A DNA stretch of 64,000 bases, from the NCBI GenBank assembly GCA_025769875.1, contig JAGFNK010000277.1, positions 1 through 64,000 on the forward strand, in the 5' to 3' direction. Each line of letters starts with the position of its first letter. Position 1 is the first letter of the stretch. The notes beneath the pieces are model-generated. The model saw nothing but the letters and a program-made list of their open reading frames with translations, ran no database searches and was not told where the DNA came from. Shown here piece after piece: positions 54,284 to 64,000 of this stretch. The position numbers were made by a program, and so were the translations under genes. Source of the stretch: Russula earlei. Lineage: Eukaryota; Basidiomycota; Agaricomycetes; Russulales; Russulaceae.

Positions 54284-55946
54284 ATGCCCCATAGTCATGA
54301 GTGGAGCCTTGATTCCATAGCTGAGCATGAAGCATTGAATGCTCCTTCGGGGTCACCTCTGCCGCAACACTTGCGACATGTGTTTTCCATGGGAGGGTTC
54401 CTTGGATGCATTGTCAATCTGGTGCTTTGCTTGCTTGGCTATATTCTATTTGGTGTTCTCCACATGCTCTCTACCATCATGGACACCATTGGCCAGGCAC
54501 TAGGTGGTGCTCTCACTGCTCTTTTCAACAAGCCTGCTCATTGGATAGCCCAGTCAAACCATGCATTCCTACTAAAATGGTTGATCATTAGAGTGGTCCT
54601 TTATGCCAGGTTGTTGGGTCTCAAAAGAACAAGCCTTGTCAGTTACATCCCATCCCTACCAGCACAGACCACAACTCGCTACCAGGCTCCCAAAACACCT
54701 GCCACCAATATTGCAGAATTATCTGCACACCTTCAGGCCCTGGAGAATGCACTCACTGGTCTTTCACTTGATTTTGACAGTCAGTCCTGGAGCAACACTA
54801 ATGTTTTTTGCCAACTTGGAGCTCTTGAATCACACATACAGAAAGAAGGTGTCTGTGCTGCAGAAGATCAGAATGTCAACTGCATCACTGTGACCCAGGG
54901 CCTGCAAGTCATGCATCATGAGATTGATGCCCTCCAAAGGGCAGTTGCTGCTGTCCAACAATCAGAAAATGCTGCTGAGGCAGCTCCCACTAATGATGAA
55001 TTGGCCTGTGCAAAACTATCCATTTTGGAGGAATGTGTTGGCAACTTTGAGGGCAGCCTACAAGAAGCCCTCAAGCTTGGCAAGAATTCAGCCAAGATGG
55101 CTGGCAGCAGCACAGCTGCCACTGCAGTGTGGTGGAGCAAGATCATGTTTTTGGGAAAAAATGTGCTGAGCATCAAGGCATTAGATGGGCAGGATGTGAC
55201 TGAGCTTGTTGGCTACCTTGTTGACACTGCAATGATGAGTTACTACAAGGACCTGATCACCAAGGCAGACTTTGTGCTACACCTAGGTTGCACCATGGTC
55301 ATTCCCAGCCTCACGTTGGATATGCATGAAATCAAGCCAGAAGGCATGTGGCAACAGGTCATTGAGTACCTCACTGGCCATGGATATGCACTCGGATGGC
55401 CCCCAATAACAGCACTGCACCATGAGACCCATGTCAATCACTGTTGGCCCTTCAAGGGGGATCAAGGCCAGCTCAGCATCATGCTTTCACACATCGTTCA
55501 GATTGAAGAGATATTGATCGACCATGTGGGCATGACCTTGTGTGGGACATGAGCTCTGTGCCCTGCCAGATGGAAGTCTAAGGACTCATTGAGGGCATGT
55601 TGAATTAGGCCAAAGTGGCAGCCTTGGATGAGGCTCTGACAAAGGCTGGGAAGGAGATCCAAACACAGCCAAGGAGCTTGCTGTCATCTGCAAGATACAT
55701 GTGCATCATGCAGTTCAAGTACAATGCCAATGTGTTGTCTCAGGCTGTGCAGATGTTCCCTGTAGAGGAGGGGGTGCTTGAGTTGGGGATGGACTTTGGG
55801 ATGAAATTGTTGTGCTGCAGGTCCTGAGCAACTGGGGCCAGCAGTTTACATGCCTGTTTCGCTTCCACATGCACAGAAGGATGATCCTCAATGACAAACT
55901 GTTGGTGGCAGGAGCTGAGGCCCATGGAGCTGAAAATGTTGCATGA
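54284..55946 (+). pseudogene. SUN-domain protein, intron-free, broken near its end
   Basis: Open frame of 422 codons from ATG 54284 to 55552: a hydrophobic segment (GCIVNLVLCLLGYILFGVLH), a helical middle likely to form a coiled coil, then the SUN domain (ADFVLHLGCTMVIPS, PPITALHHETHVNHCWPFKG, DQGQLSIMLSH). SUN proteins cross the inner nuclear membrane and bind KASH partners. Past 55552 the domain goes on in another frame (DMSSVPCQMEV, then AKVAALDEALTKAGKEIQTQ, SARYMCIMQFKYNANVLSQA, and in a further frame NWGQQFTCLFRFHMH) to 55946, with TAA and TAG codons in the expected VWG and NQAKV. The lack of introns in 1.6 kb suggests a retrocopy or an unusual gene. Confidence 0.75.
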
Positions 55947-56230
55947 TTTTTGTTTCCTCTTGGACAACAAACCAACTGCATAATTGTGTTGCAACTTTTT
56001 CCTCATGATCACTTTTTATGATGTAGCATCCTACTCCCCCATGCACTCATGCCCCATCTCTCTGTTTCTGCTCTCATACCTTGGCTTCTCATGTTTTTTT
56101 TATAATATATGTTGCTGTCTTGTTCACTGGAATGTCCTTCCTTTGCACCTGACACAATAACTTCAGGAAATGTGAATGTAGTGCATAAATGCTGTGTCAC
56201 ACATGACAAACACCAAAAGGTGCCCAACAG
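55947..56230. other. Spacer, nothing recognised
   Basis: AT-rich end of the SUN relic and its 3' flank. Confidence 0.3.
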
Positions 56231-57022
56231 TGTCAAGACTCACTGTTGAACAATCCAGTTCAAGAGTGAGGGATAAGTTCAAAGACAAGTCAATAGACGT
56301 CCAAGATGGCATGGGTGAGAAGTAATGTCCAGAGCAGTACCAAGTACCAAAGAGGTATGGTTACTGGAAGCATTGAGCAGTTACGCAGGGAAGAGGCCAG
56401 AATGATCACAAGGGGATGGTCCTTAAGGAGTATCCCAGGGGTAGAGAGTGCCATAAACAAATGGACAGTCTGAGGACTGTCCGCTACTTTATTGAGTGCT
56501 TATATACTACAAAGGATTGCTAAATAGGGAACAAGTCTTAACCTTGTTATCAAGCACAATAGGCAGATGAGTAAGAAGTCGGAGTATGCTTACTGAGCAT
56601 GCTCAGTCATGCTCAGTAAGCTGCTGAGTAAGGAGGCTCATCCTGATGAGTAAGAGCCTTTACTGTCCACATGTTTACTTCTTTAGTACATGTGTAGAGC
56701 ACCTAATTCATTTCTTGTTAATTAGTTCAGGGCTGGTCATTTGAGGACTTGTAGTTTGGTCCAGGGAATAGAGTTGCTTATAAGACCCCTTATATAGTTC
56801 TATTAGGGTCCTTAGAGTCAACCCTAATACTTATATTAAGGTCCTTAGTACTGGTTCATAGTTCATTCTAAGGTTATTAGAGTTAGTCTAATAATGCGTT
56901 GTAGGGCTGTTAGTGTCTTGTTAGTGCCTCTTCAAGAGCACTTGGAGTCATCATAAAGGGTCCTTGGAGAGGCTATAATACTGTCCTTTATAGCTAAAAG
57001 AGTTGCCACTAAGTGGGGCTTG
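56231..57022. repeat. LTR family D, truncated at its end
   Basis: Starts TGTCAAGACTCACTG as at 39558 and runs to AAGTGGGGCTTG (as near 40350), where another LTR copy begins. About the last 170 bases are missing. Confidence 0.85.
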
Positions 57023-57632
57023 TGTCAAGACTCACTGTTGAACAATCCAGTTCAAGAGCGAGGGATGAGCTCAAGGATGAGTTGATAGATGTCCAAGACA
57101 GTGTGGGCAAGAAGTAGAGTCCAAAGTAGTACCAGATACCAAAGAGGTATGGTTACTGGTAGAGTCAAGCAGGTACGCAGGGAAGAGGCCAGAATGGTCA
57201 CAAAGGGACAGTTCTTAAAGGAGTATCCCAGGGATAGAGAGTGCTGTAAAACAAATGGACAGTCTGAAGACTGTCTGCTACTTTATTGAGCACTTATATA
57301 CTACAAGAGAGCTGCTAAATAGGGAACAAGTGATAACCTTATTATCAAGCACAATTGACAGATGAGTAAGAAGTTGGAGTATGCTTACTGAGCATGCTCA
57401 GTCATGCTCAGTAAGCTGCTGAGTAAGAAGGCTCTTTTGATGAGTAAGAGCTTTTACTGTCCACATGTTTACTACTTTAGTACATGTGCAAAGCACCTGA
57501 TTCATTTACTGTCACTTAGTTTAGGGCCGGTCATTTGAGGACTTGTAGTTTGGTTCATGGGACAGAGTTGTCCTATAAGGCCCCTTATCTAGTCCTATTA
57601 GGGTCCTTAGAGTTGACCCTAATACTTCTATT
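57023..57632. repeat. LTR family D, truncated, direct tandem of the previous copy
   Basis: Starts TGTCAAGACTCACTG and stops at about CCCTAATACTTCTATTA, where the 153-bp repeat array takes over. The two partial copies lie head to tail. Confidence 0.85.
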
Positions 57633-58311
57633 ATTGTCGTTTTCACGTGACCTTGCACTTGCCATTTTTGGATGTCATTTCAAGTGCAAAAATAAAACTG
57701 CTATATCTCAACAGTTTCTCAACAGATTGCCTTGAAACTTTGACAGTAGAACCTTATATGTTGTATCTAGGTGCAGCTAAAATATGGGAGCCTAATATTT
57801 AGTTCTTGAAATGTCAATTTTCGGGTGGTGACATGAGTGCAAAACTTTGAACTGCCATATCTCAACTGTTTCTGAACCAATTGACTTGAAACTTCGACAG
57901 TGGGATCCCATGTACTGTATCTAGGTGCAGCCCAAGAGTTGGGGTCTGATTCTTAGTTTTTGAAGTTTCAGTTTTTGGGTGTGATCTCAGTTCAAAATTT
58001 CAATCTGCCATATCTCAACTGTTTCTCAATAGATTGCCTTGAAACGTGGACAGTGGGACCTTATATACTGTATCTAGGTGCAGCGAAAATATGGGAGCGT
58101 AATATTCAGTTTTTGAAGTTTCAATTTTTGGGTGCCAGGCTGTGTGCAAAATTTCATACTGCCATGTCTCAACCATTTCTCAATGGATTGTCTTGAAACT
58201 TGGACAGTGGAACCTCATGCACTGTAGCTAGATGTTTCACTCATTGGATGTTCATGTTTTGGGGTGCCAACCCCAAGCATGATAATATTACATTATCCCT
58301 ACAGCTGAATC
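57633..58311. repeat. Array of ~153-bp repeats, copy 2
   Basis: Matches 51531-52226 unit for unit (starts near 57697, 57849, 58006 and 58159), with scattered transitions. Homology stops at about CCCTACAGCTGAA on both copies. Confidence 0.8.
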
Positions 58312-59733
58312 CATCCATGATATGATATGACTATTACAACTGTACTGCGCGAGAAGGGCACACTTAAGTTCATGGGGCTGGACAAGGACTGAGGGAAGAG
58401 TGAAAGAGACAAAATTGAAATGATGACGCGAGGCATGCATCGAGGCAGCAATAGGCATTGGCACAGGTACATGTGCGTGTAGCTTCTTCAGTGAGTCTTT
58501 GGCCTCGCGTGCATGTGGTCTCATCATTGCAAAGGAGGGTGTGCATGTTCTGAGGTGTTGCCATAGCGTTGGAATGCAGGCACAGTGCGGGGAAGCAGGA
58601 GGGAGGAGTGTGCTTGCATCGTGTGTCAAATGTGTCATCATGACGTGGTGTTGCCAGGCATTGGCCGTGTTGCTGATATTGCTGCTGCTGATATTGCTGC
58701 TGCTGCTGATATTGCTGCTGCTGCTGTTGTTGTTGTTGTTGATCCTGGTGCTGCTGTCATGGCAGAGGCTGAGGTGTGGTCATTTGAGGCAATGGGTGGC
58801 AAGAGGCAAGGGCGTAGGCAATGGCGTTATGGAAAGGCGTGAGCGTCTGAGGGGGTGACTTGCATGTTGCTCATGCTGTCATCTTGTGGGCATGGCAATG
58901 AGGTCTTCACCACTGCAGGTGATATCAGCGTTCATGGGTGAGGTTGTACATATGGATGGGGATGCGGTGGAAGGGGAGGAGTGGTGCAGTGTGGTGCTTG
59001 CATTGGTGACTTCTCCTGTGGTGACATCGTGGTGGTGGCTGGTGATCTTTCTGCGGGGCGGCGTCGAGGTAATGATGGGCGATGCTGGACATGTGGGAAC
59101 TGCAGGGACAACGGGAGCAGGCGATGTGAAGGCATGACATTTTGGCAACCATACCCGCTGTACGGGGCAGGGTGGGGAACGTGGTGGTGTGGGTTTTGCC
59201 TGGAGTTGTGTAGAAGCACAGCTGTGTGTGCACATATGTTGGGCAGCAGAGAGGTGATGTTGTGCCAGGCGGGAGAGCTGGGTAAATGTGCGCACACACT
59301 GAGGGGGTCCAGGGGGCGTGATCCATTCGTTGTGAAGGGAGGTAGGATGTTCCCATCCTCAGAAAGCACTGAAGAGTGTCCTGCTGGTGAGAAGGAGACC
59401 TGTCTCTTCAGAGGTCTCCTGGATTTCCGTCATTTGATGCAAATCATCCTGCTTCCTGTTGCAGTTTCCTCCAGGAGAGACCTGGGTGATACGGACTGGG
59501 TGGGATCAGCCAAAGGTATGCGCATGATGTCACCACCACTTGGATAAGCAATACATAGATTCAAATAGCATGAGAATGTGCGAGTAAGCACTCCAAGTGC
59601 TAGTGCTAGCATGCACAAGTGGAAATGCGGCACTGCGATTGCGAATACGAGACTACAGATAGGAAAACAAGAGAGAGAAGAGACAAGCAATCTGACTTAT
59701 TCCTTCATAGGTCTCCTGGTGCTTTTCTTATAG
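58312..59733. other. Unassigned DNA with a trinucleotide microsatellite
   Basis: 58671-58745 is an interrupted GCTGCTGAT / TGCTGC / TGTTGT tract. Long open frames on both strands between 58880 and 59550 have no family I know. CG is again more frequent from about 58900 on. Nothing else recognised. Confidence 0.35.
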
Positions 59734-60341
59734 TGTTATGATTTACCCCCTTGTCGGTTCATCCATAATCCCTTCCCATCATTGCCCCTTTTATTATCTC
59801 CAGTTTCCGTGGTTACCATTTTATCCCTTGATGGTGATCCTTTATTGTGTTTCATCTATTGTGTTTTACTTATTATGTTTCATCTATTGTTGAGCTACTT
59901 TTGCTATTGATCTGCCTTTTCACTTATTGTTCTGCTTATAGTACTGTACAGCCTCGCTACATACAGTATTTAAGCGCCTGTAAAAGCTGGGGAATGCCCC
60001 AAGCTTAGCTTTGTCCCATTTCCTGTCACATCCCTTGCCCTGTACCCTCTCTCAATCACAACTTATTTGTGCTGGCTCTTACCTTGCTTGACATCAACAC
60101 ACTAGGAGGAACTCTTGCATTCCTCTCACTCCTCTCTTGCTCTACCATCACCCTCCTCTTCTGTGTAGCCAGAAGATCGACTCTGTCTGCAGACTGAGTC
60201 ATTGTCTGACTCAGCCTTGAGATGCTAAACCATTGAACCGGTCTCCCTGAGCCGGGCCCACTGAACCCTTGAACCAAGTCACAGGGACTTGGCCCCCACT
60301 GAACCTTGAGCTAACGCTCTTACGGCCGCGACGCCGTAACA
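59734..60341 (+). repeat. Element C 5' LTR
   Basis: TGTTATGATTTACCCC...GACGCCGTAACA, 608 bp. TATTTAAG at about 59968-59975 lies some 30 nt before AAGCTTAGCTT (60001-60011), the probable 5' end of the RNA and primer. The right partner LTR is outside the window, so the borders rest on TG/CA ends and the primer site. Confidence 0.75.
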
Positions 60342-60353
60342 CAAGCTAAGCTT
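60342..60353 (+). promoter_or_regulatory. Element C self-complementary primer-binding site
   Basis: CAAGCTAAGCTT follows the LTR. Its reverse complement matches AAGCTTAGCTT in the LTR (60001-60011) at 11 positions in a row. Confidence 0.65.
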
Positions 60354-61826
60354 GCTTACTCCATTCTGGAGATCAACCTTGAACTACCATCAAATTGCTG
60401 GGTCCGTGTCCAACCTAGACCATCCCCAGACCTTCCCGAACATGTTGTAGGAGCTGCCACTTGGGACAGCTTCCATACTTTTCTTTGTTACATCACCACT
60501 GAAAACAACGAAGAACTACCAGTCGAATTCATCAATAACCGTTGGTTCAAACTACGACTTAGGAGAGGACAACTCTACACTCACCTAGACCTAGAACTCC
60601 TCAGAAACAGCCTTGGAATAGGCTACTGGAGGGAAAACGACCCCCTCTACGAACCACCATCAGAATCAGAGGCCTCTTCCACAGAAGGCAACCCCCCTGA
60701 ACCAGAAAACACTGTTGAAACTCAGACACCCTTTGAATCCCCTGCGCTAGAACCAGAGGACCCCCTTGAAAACCAGGAACCCATTGAAACCTTAGAAATC
60801 AACCCATAGAACCCCCCAGAACCCGATATGGCAGCCCAACCCCAAGTCGCTGTACAACCTCCCCAGATGGCTGCTCAGGCCCCTCAGATGGCCGCCCAGG
60901 TTCCTCCAGTCGTCGTTCCACCCCCTCAAGTAGCTGCTCCAGCACCACAAGGCACCAATGGGTCCCTCAGCGGTAAAGAACCCACTGCCTTCACAGGGGA
61001 AAGGAACAAAACAAAAAGATTCATCATGGAATTCAATCTATTTTGGGGTCTCAATGATGACAAGGCAGTAATGGTCTCCCCTTTCAAACGAACAATGCTG
61101 GCTCTCTCCTACATTCAAGGAGAAAAGGTTGAAGAATGGGTCAATTCACAAGCAAACGCACTCAGGGAAAAAGTAAACAGAGCCCAGAACCCCATTAACA
61201 GAACGAACGAAGCATTATGGAATGACTTTGTTACAGATTTTATGTTCAAATTCACTAACACCGCGGAAAAAGAGGATGCCCAAGCAGCTCTTGCCAAACA
61301 TACAATGAAGGAATCCCTTGACGACTACATTTCCACCTTTGAACAACTTCTGAATAAAACAGGGTGGCCAGAAACGGACGTTATCGCTATCGAAAGCTTC
61401 AAAAATGGTCTAAAAATTGGACTCTACCGTGCAATCTTAAACAGAGATGTCTGGCCCACCACCCTTCAAGAATGGAAGGAGGAGGCCAGAAGACAGCATC
61501 GACGTTTCATCACCATCAGAGAAAAGCTCAAAGGGAAAACCACACACTCCCCCCCAGAACACAAGACCCATCACCCTGACCGAATGCAAGTGGACGCCAT
61601 CAAGTCCAATTTCAAAAAACTCACTGAAGAAGAAAGGAAACAATTGGCAAAAGAAGGACGATGCTTCCGTTGCAGGGAAAAGGGCCACCTTAGCCGGGAA
61701 TGCCCTAAAAATACAGCTCCTACCACTTCCAAAGCCCGAATCACCGAATCACCCCCAGAACCAGCTAAAGAAGAAGAACCAGCTTCCATGGTAGCATGTA
61801 TGAAAACCCTACCAGCCGAAGAATGA
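60348..61826 (+). pseudogene. Element C Gag
   Basis: An open frame from about 60348 carries ELPVEFINNRWFKLRLRRGQ and NSLGIGYWREN, the same N-terminal block as in A and B, then a Pro/Glu-rich linker and a TAG at 60807-60809. From ATG 60828 the frame is open for 332 codons: MAAQPQVAVQPPQMAAQ, GERNKTKRFIMEFNLFWGL, KESLDDYISTFEQLLNKTGW and the zinc knuckle CFRCREKGHLSREC. If the TAG was once CAG or CGA the whole was one protein of about 490 residues. Confidence 0.8.
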
Positions 61827-64000
61827 GCCAAAATCTGGGATCTCATACTCAAAGAGGATTTTCTCTAGGCCAAAGTGCGACAGTCGGCACAGAGGCCCAA
61901 ATAGATACCATTGTCAACCATAAAGAGAACTCAATGAAAGTCCCTTTTATGCTAACAACCAATGGAAAGACTGGACAAGCACTCCTTGACAGCGGAGCAA
62001 CAGAAAATTTCATCAGTCAAGGAATTGTGGGAAAATTACAAATCCCACTCCGGACCCTCAGAACCCCCAGGCCCATCATTAATGTAGATGGTACCAATAA
62101 CCAAGGAGGAGCACTAACCCACTATGCTCATATGGCCTGTACAGCATGGCCCCACCACACGACTCCTCACCTTCTATGTCACAAACTTAGGAGAAGATAG
62201 AATGATCCTCGGTTATCCTTTTTTAAAGGCGATTAACCCCCTTGTCAACTGGAGCACTGGTCGCCTAAGAAATCACTTAGGAGTCCTTCTCACCCCCGTC
62301 CTCCTAGCCAAACCACCAAGAATCCAGATCGCACAAATAAGGACAACCACCATCCCCCCTGAATACTTACGACATCAGAAGGTCTTCTCAGAAGAAGCAG
62401 CCAAACGACTTCCACCCAGTCGAGGAGAACTCGATTTTAGAATCACACTGAAACCTGATGCCCCCAAGTTCCTAGATTGCCTGAACTTACCCACTCCCCC
62501 AAAATGAAAAACAAGAACTATCCAGACAAATACAAGAGGACCTAGCTAAAGGTTTCATCAAAGATGGCGTTTCAGACTTTGTATCCCCTGTTTTCTTTGT
62601 TCAGAAAAAGGATGGCACCGCCCCACGAATGGTAGTGGATTACCGAAAACTTAATAATGCCACAGTCCCCGATTACCACGCTTTACCCAACATGGAAGAA
62701 CAGTTACACCGACTAAGGGGCAAAACCACCTTCAGTAAATTCGACGTCCGAGCTGGTTACAATAACATTCTAATCCACCCCGAAGATCGACATAAGGGTG
62801 CCTTTAAAACCCAATTTGGTACCTTCATCCCCATGGTAATGGGCTTCGGCTTTACCAATGCCCCAGCTGCCTTCCAACGAGCAATGAACCATACCCTCTG
62901 ACCATGGCTTCTAAAATACCCAGAGAACACCTGCAACTACCTAGACGATGTGGCAATAGCCACAGGGGAGGGAGAAGAGCTCCTCCACCAATGAATTACA
63001 CACGAATTCCTTGACCTACTTGAAAAGGACTCCTATTTCCTGAAAGCGTCAAAATGCGCCTTTGAACAACACGAGATTGACTTCCTGGGTTTCCGGATCA
63101 ACCAGGGAACCCTCAAAATCGACCCAGTCAAAATGAACGGTCTCAAAAACTGGCCGAGACCCCCTAATAATCTGAAACAGGTACAACAAATCATGGGCGC
63201 CCTCAATTACCAACGACCTTTTATCCGAGACTTCGCAAAAATAGCTCGCCCTATCTTTTCCACAATCAAGAAAGGAACCCCCTTCCTCTGGACCCCAGAA
63301 GCAACCACAGCCCTAGAAACCTTGATATCAGCAGTCTGCGATGACCCGGAACTATACACTGCCAACCCTGACCTCCCTTATGAGTTAGAAACTGACGCTT
63401 CACAATTTGCCACCGGAGCAATTCTGTTTCAGAAAGACCCAAGAGGAAAAAGGAAAAAGATTGGCAACATGTCACATGCATTCAATGAAGCAGAAAGAAA
63501 CTATCCGGTATGGGATAGGGAATTCCTAGCCTTGATTCTAGCACTCCAACACTGGCGATACCTATTGGTTGGAACAAAGCACCCCATCAAGATCTTTACT
63601 GATCACGCTAACCTTGCCCACTATCGACTCCCCCACAAAATTAATCGAAGAATTGCAGGTTACATTTCCACACTGGCAGACTACCATTTTGAAATCCACC
63701 ACAAACCCGGAACCTCCAACCGTGCGGATGCCCTCTCACGACGACCTGATCACAACGATGGGTCAGGAGATAACCAGGATATCACGGCACTCCCCAACAA
63801 ACTTTTCATTCGCACGCTTCACACTGAAGATCTCTATACCCAAGTACTAACTGAACAAAGGAAGTGGAAGTCAGATCTCCTTATGTGGAAGATCAAACAT
63901 GATCTTCAAGAAGAAGAAAACGCACTGTTCAAAGATGGGAAATTGGTAGTACCCTATCAAGAACCCCTCTTACGAAAAATCTTGCACATCTATCACGACA
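61796..64000 (+). pseudogene. Element C Pol (protease, RT, RNase H; cut by window)
   Basis: Protease ALLDSGATENFISQ (about 61980), frameshift near 62140, GEDRMILGYPFLKAI, frameshift near 62500, RT with VSPVFFVQKKDGTAPRMVVD and NYLDDVAIA (about 62938), TGA at 62899-62901 and 62992-62994, RNase H YELETDASQFATGAILFQ (about 63383) and TDHANL (about 63600), then RADALSRRPDHNDGSG. Both TGA codons stand where Trp (TGG) is plausible. Confidence 0.88.

Larger units (their letters stand above)
59734..64000 (+). mobile_element. Element C: Ty3/Gypsy, damaged, runs off the right edge
   Basis: LTR, self-complementary primer-binding site, gag and pol as far as the start of the integrase zinc region (LLRKILHIYHD) at the window end. 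The sequence is distinct from A and B but shares their layout. Frameshifts and stops make this copy inactive. Whether it has a chromodomain and the extension lies outside the window. Confidence 0.92.

Noticed and set aside
58499..58858. Leu-rich frame over the microsatellite
   Set aside because: It is produced by the trinucleotide tract; no other sign of a gene.
1..64000. tRNA, rRNA or riboswitch genes
   Set aside because: I looked for tRNA-like arms and conserved rRNA words and saw none; a covariance-model scan would be decisive.

Overview
The window looks like a stretch of an Agaricomycete (mushroom-forming basidiomycete) genome. The signs are genes split by many short GT-AG introns (about 45-70 nt), a NACHT-WD40 NLR of the agaric type, a PriB-like Zn2Cys6 regulator, and chromodomain-bearing Ty3/Gypsy retrotransposons with solo LTRs and nested insertions. 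All calls rest on reading the sequence and recalling protein families; nothing was searched.

Layout. 1-20.4 kb is host DNA with much decay. It holds the 5' end of a broken NLR paralog at the left edge (1-665, minus), a frameshifted PriB-like transcription factor (1130-5160, minus) joined to the front half of a LanC-like gene (5160-5933, minus), an intact 12-exon S10 serine carboxypeptidase (6087-8320, plus), a cytochrome P450 remnant (8734-9296), a possible small beta-trefoil-like gene (9688-10403), a GC-rich minisatellite (about 11.1-11.8 kb), a dispersed repeat with intron-like modules (12.3-14.3 kb), and an apparently intact NLR with 13 nearly identical WD40 repeats (15637-20354, minus).

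20.7-44.6 kb is a nest of transposons. Element A1 (LTR family A, plus strand) is split by a TIR element X (22960-33383). X is in turn split by element B (24364-32943, minus), an 8.58-kb Ty3/Gypsy chromovirus with two LTRs that look identical over 552 bp and a TCCAG target duplication. Next to A1 lies A2 (34311-44552, minus), an older full-length family-A element carrying two solo LTRs. A2 and B share a large extra protein region after the chromodomain, with a second zinc knuckle, and both use a primer-binding site complementary to their own LTR.

44.8-48.4 kb is a TIR-bounded element holding pieces of host genes (ribosomal protein uS12/RPS23 and CENP-C/Mif2), with a 406-bp fold-back MITE inserted at its terminus. 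48.4-50.7 kb holds an intact six-exon SesB/SERAC1-like alpha/beta hydrolase. 50.7-59.7 kb is strongly CpG-poor and holds broken copies of a peroxin with a dysferlin-type domain and of a SUN-domain protein, four family-D LTR pieces and a duplicated array of about 153-bp repeats. From 59734 to the right edge runs a third Ty3/Gypsy element (C), damaged and cut by the window end.

How the parts relate: the NLR and the SesB-like hydrolase belong to protein classes used in fungal allorecognition and cell death, but nothing here shows that they act together. The nonsense codons in A2 and in the 50.7-59.7 kb block are mostly C-to-T or G-to-A transitions, which suggests cytosine methylation or a RIP-like process acting on repeats.
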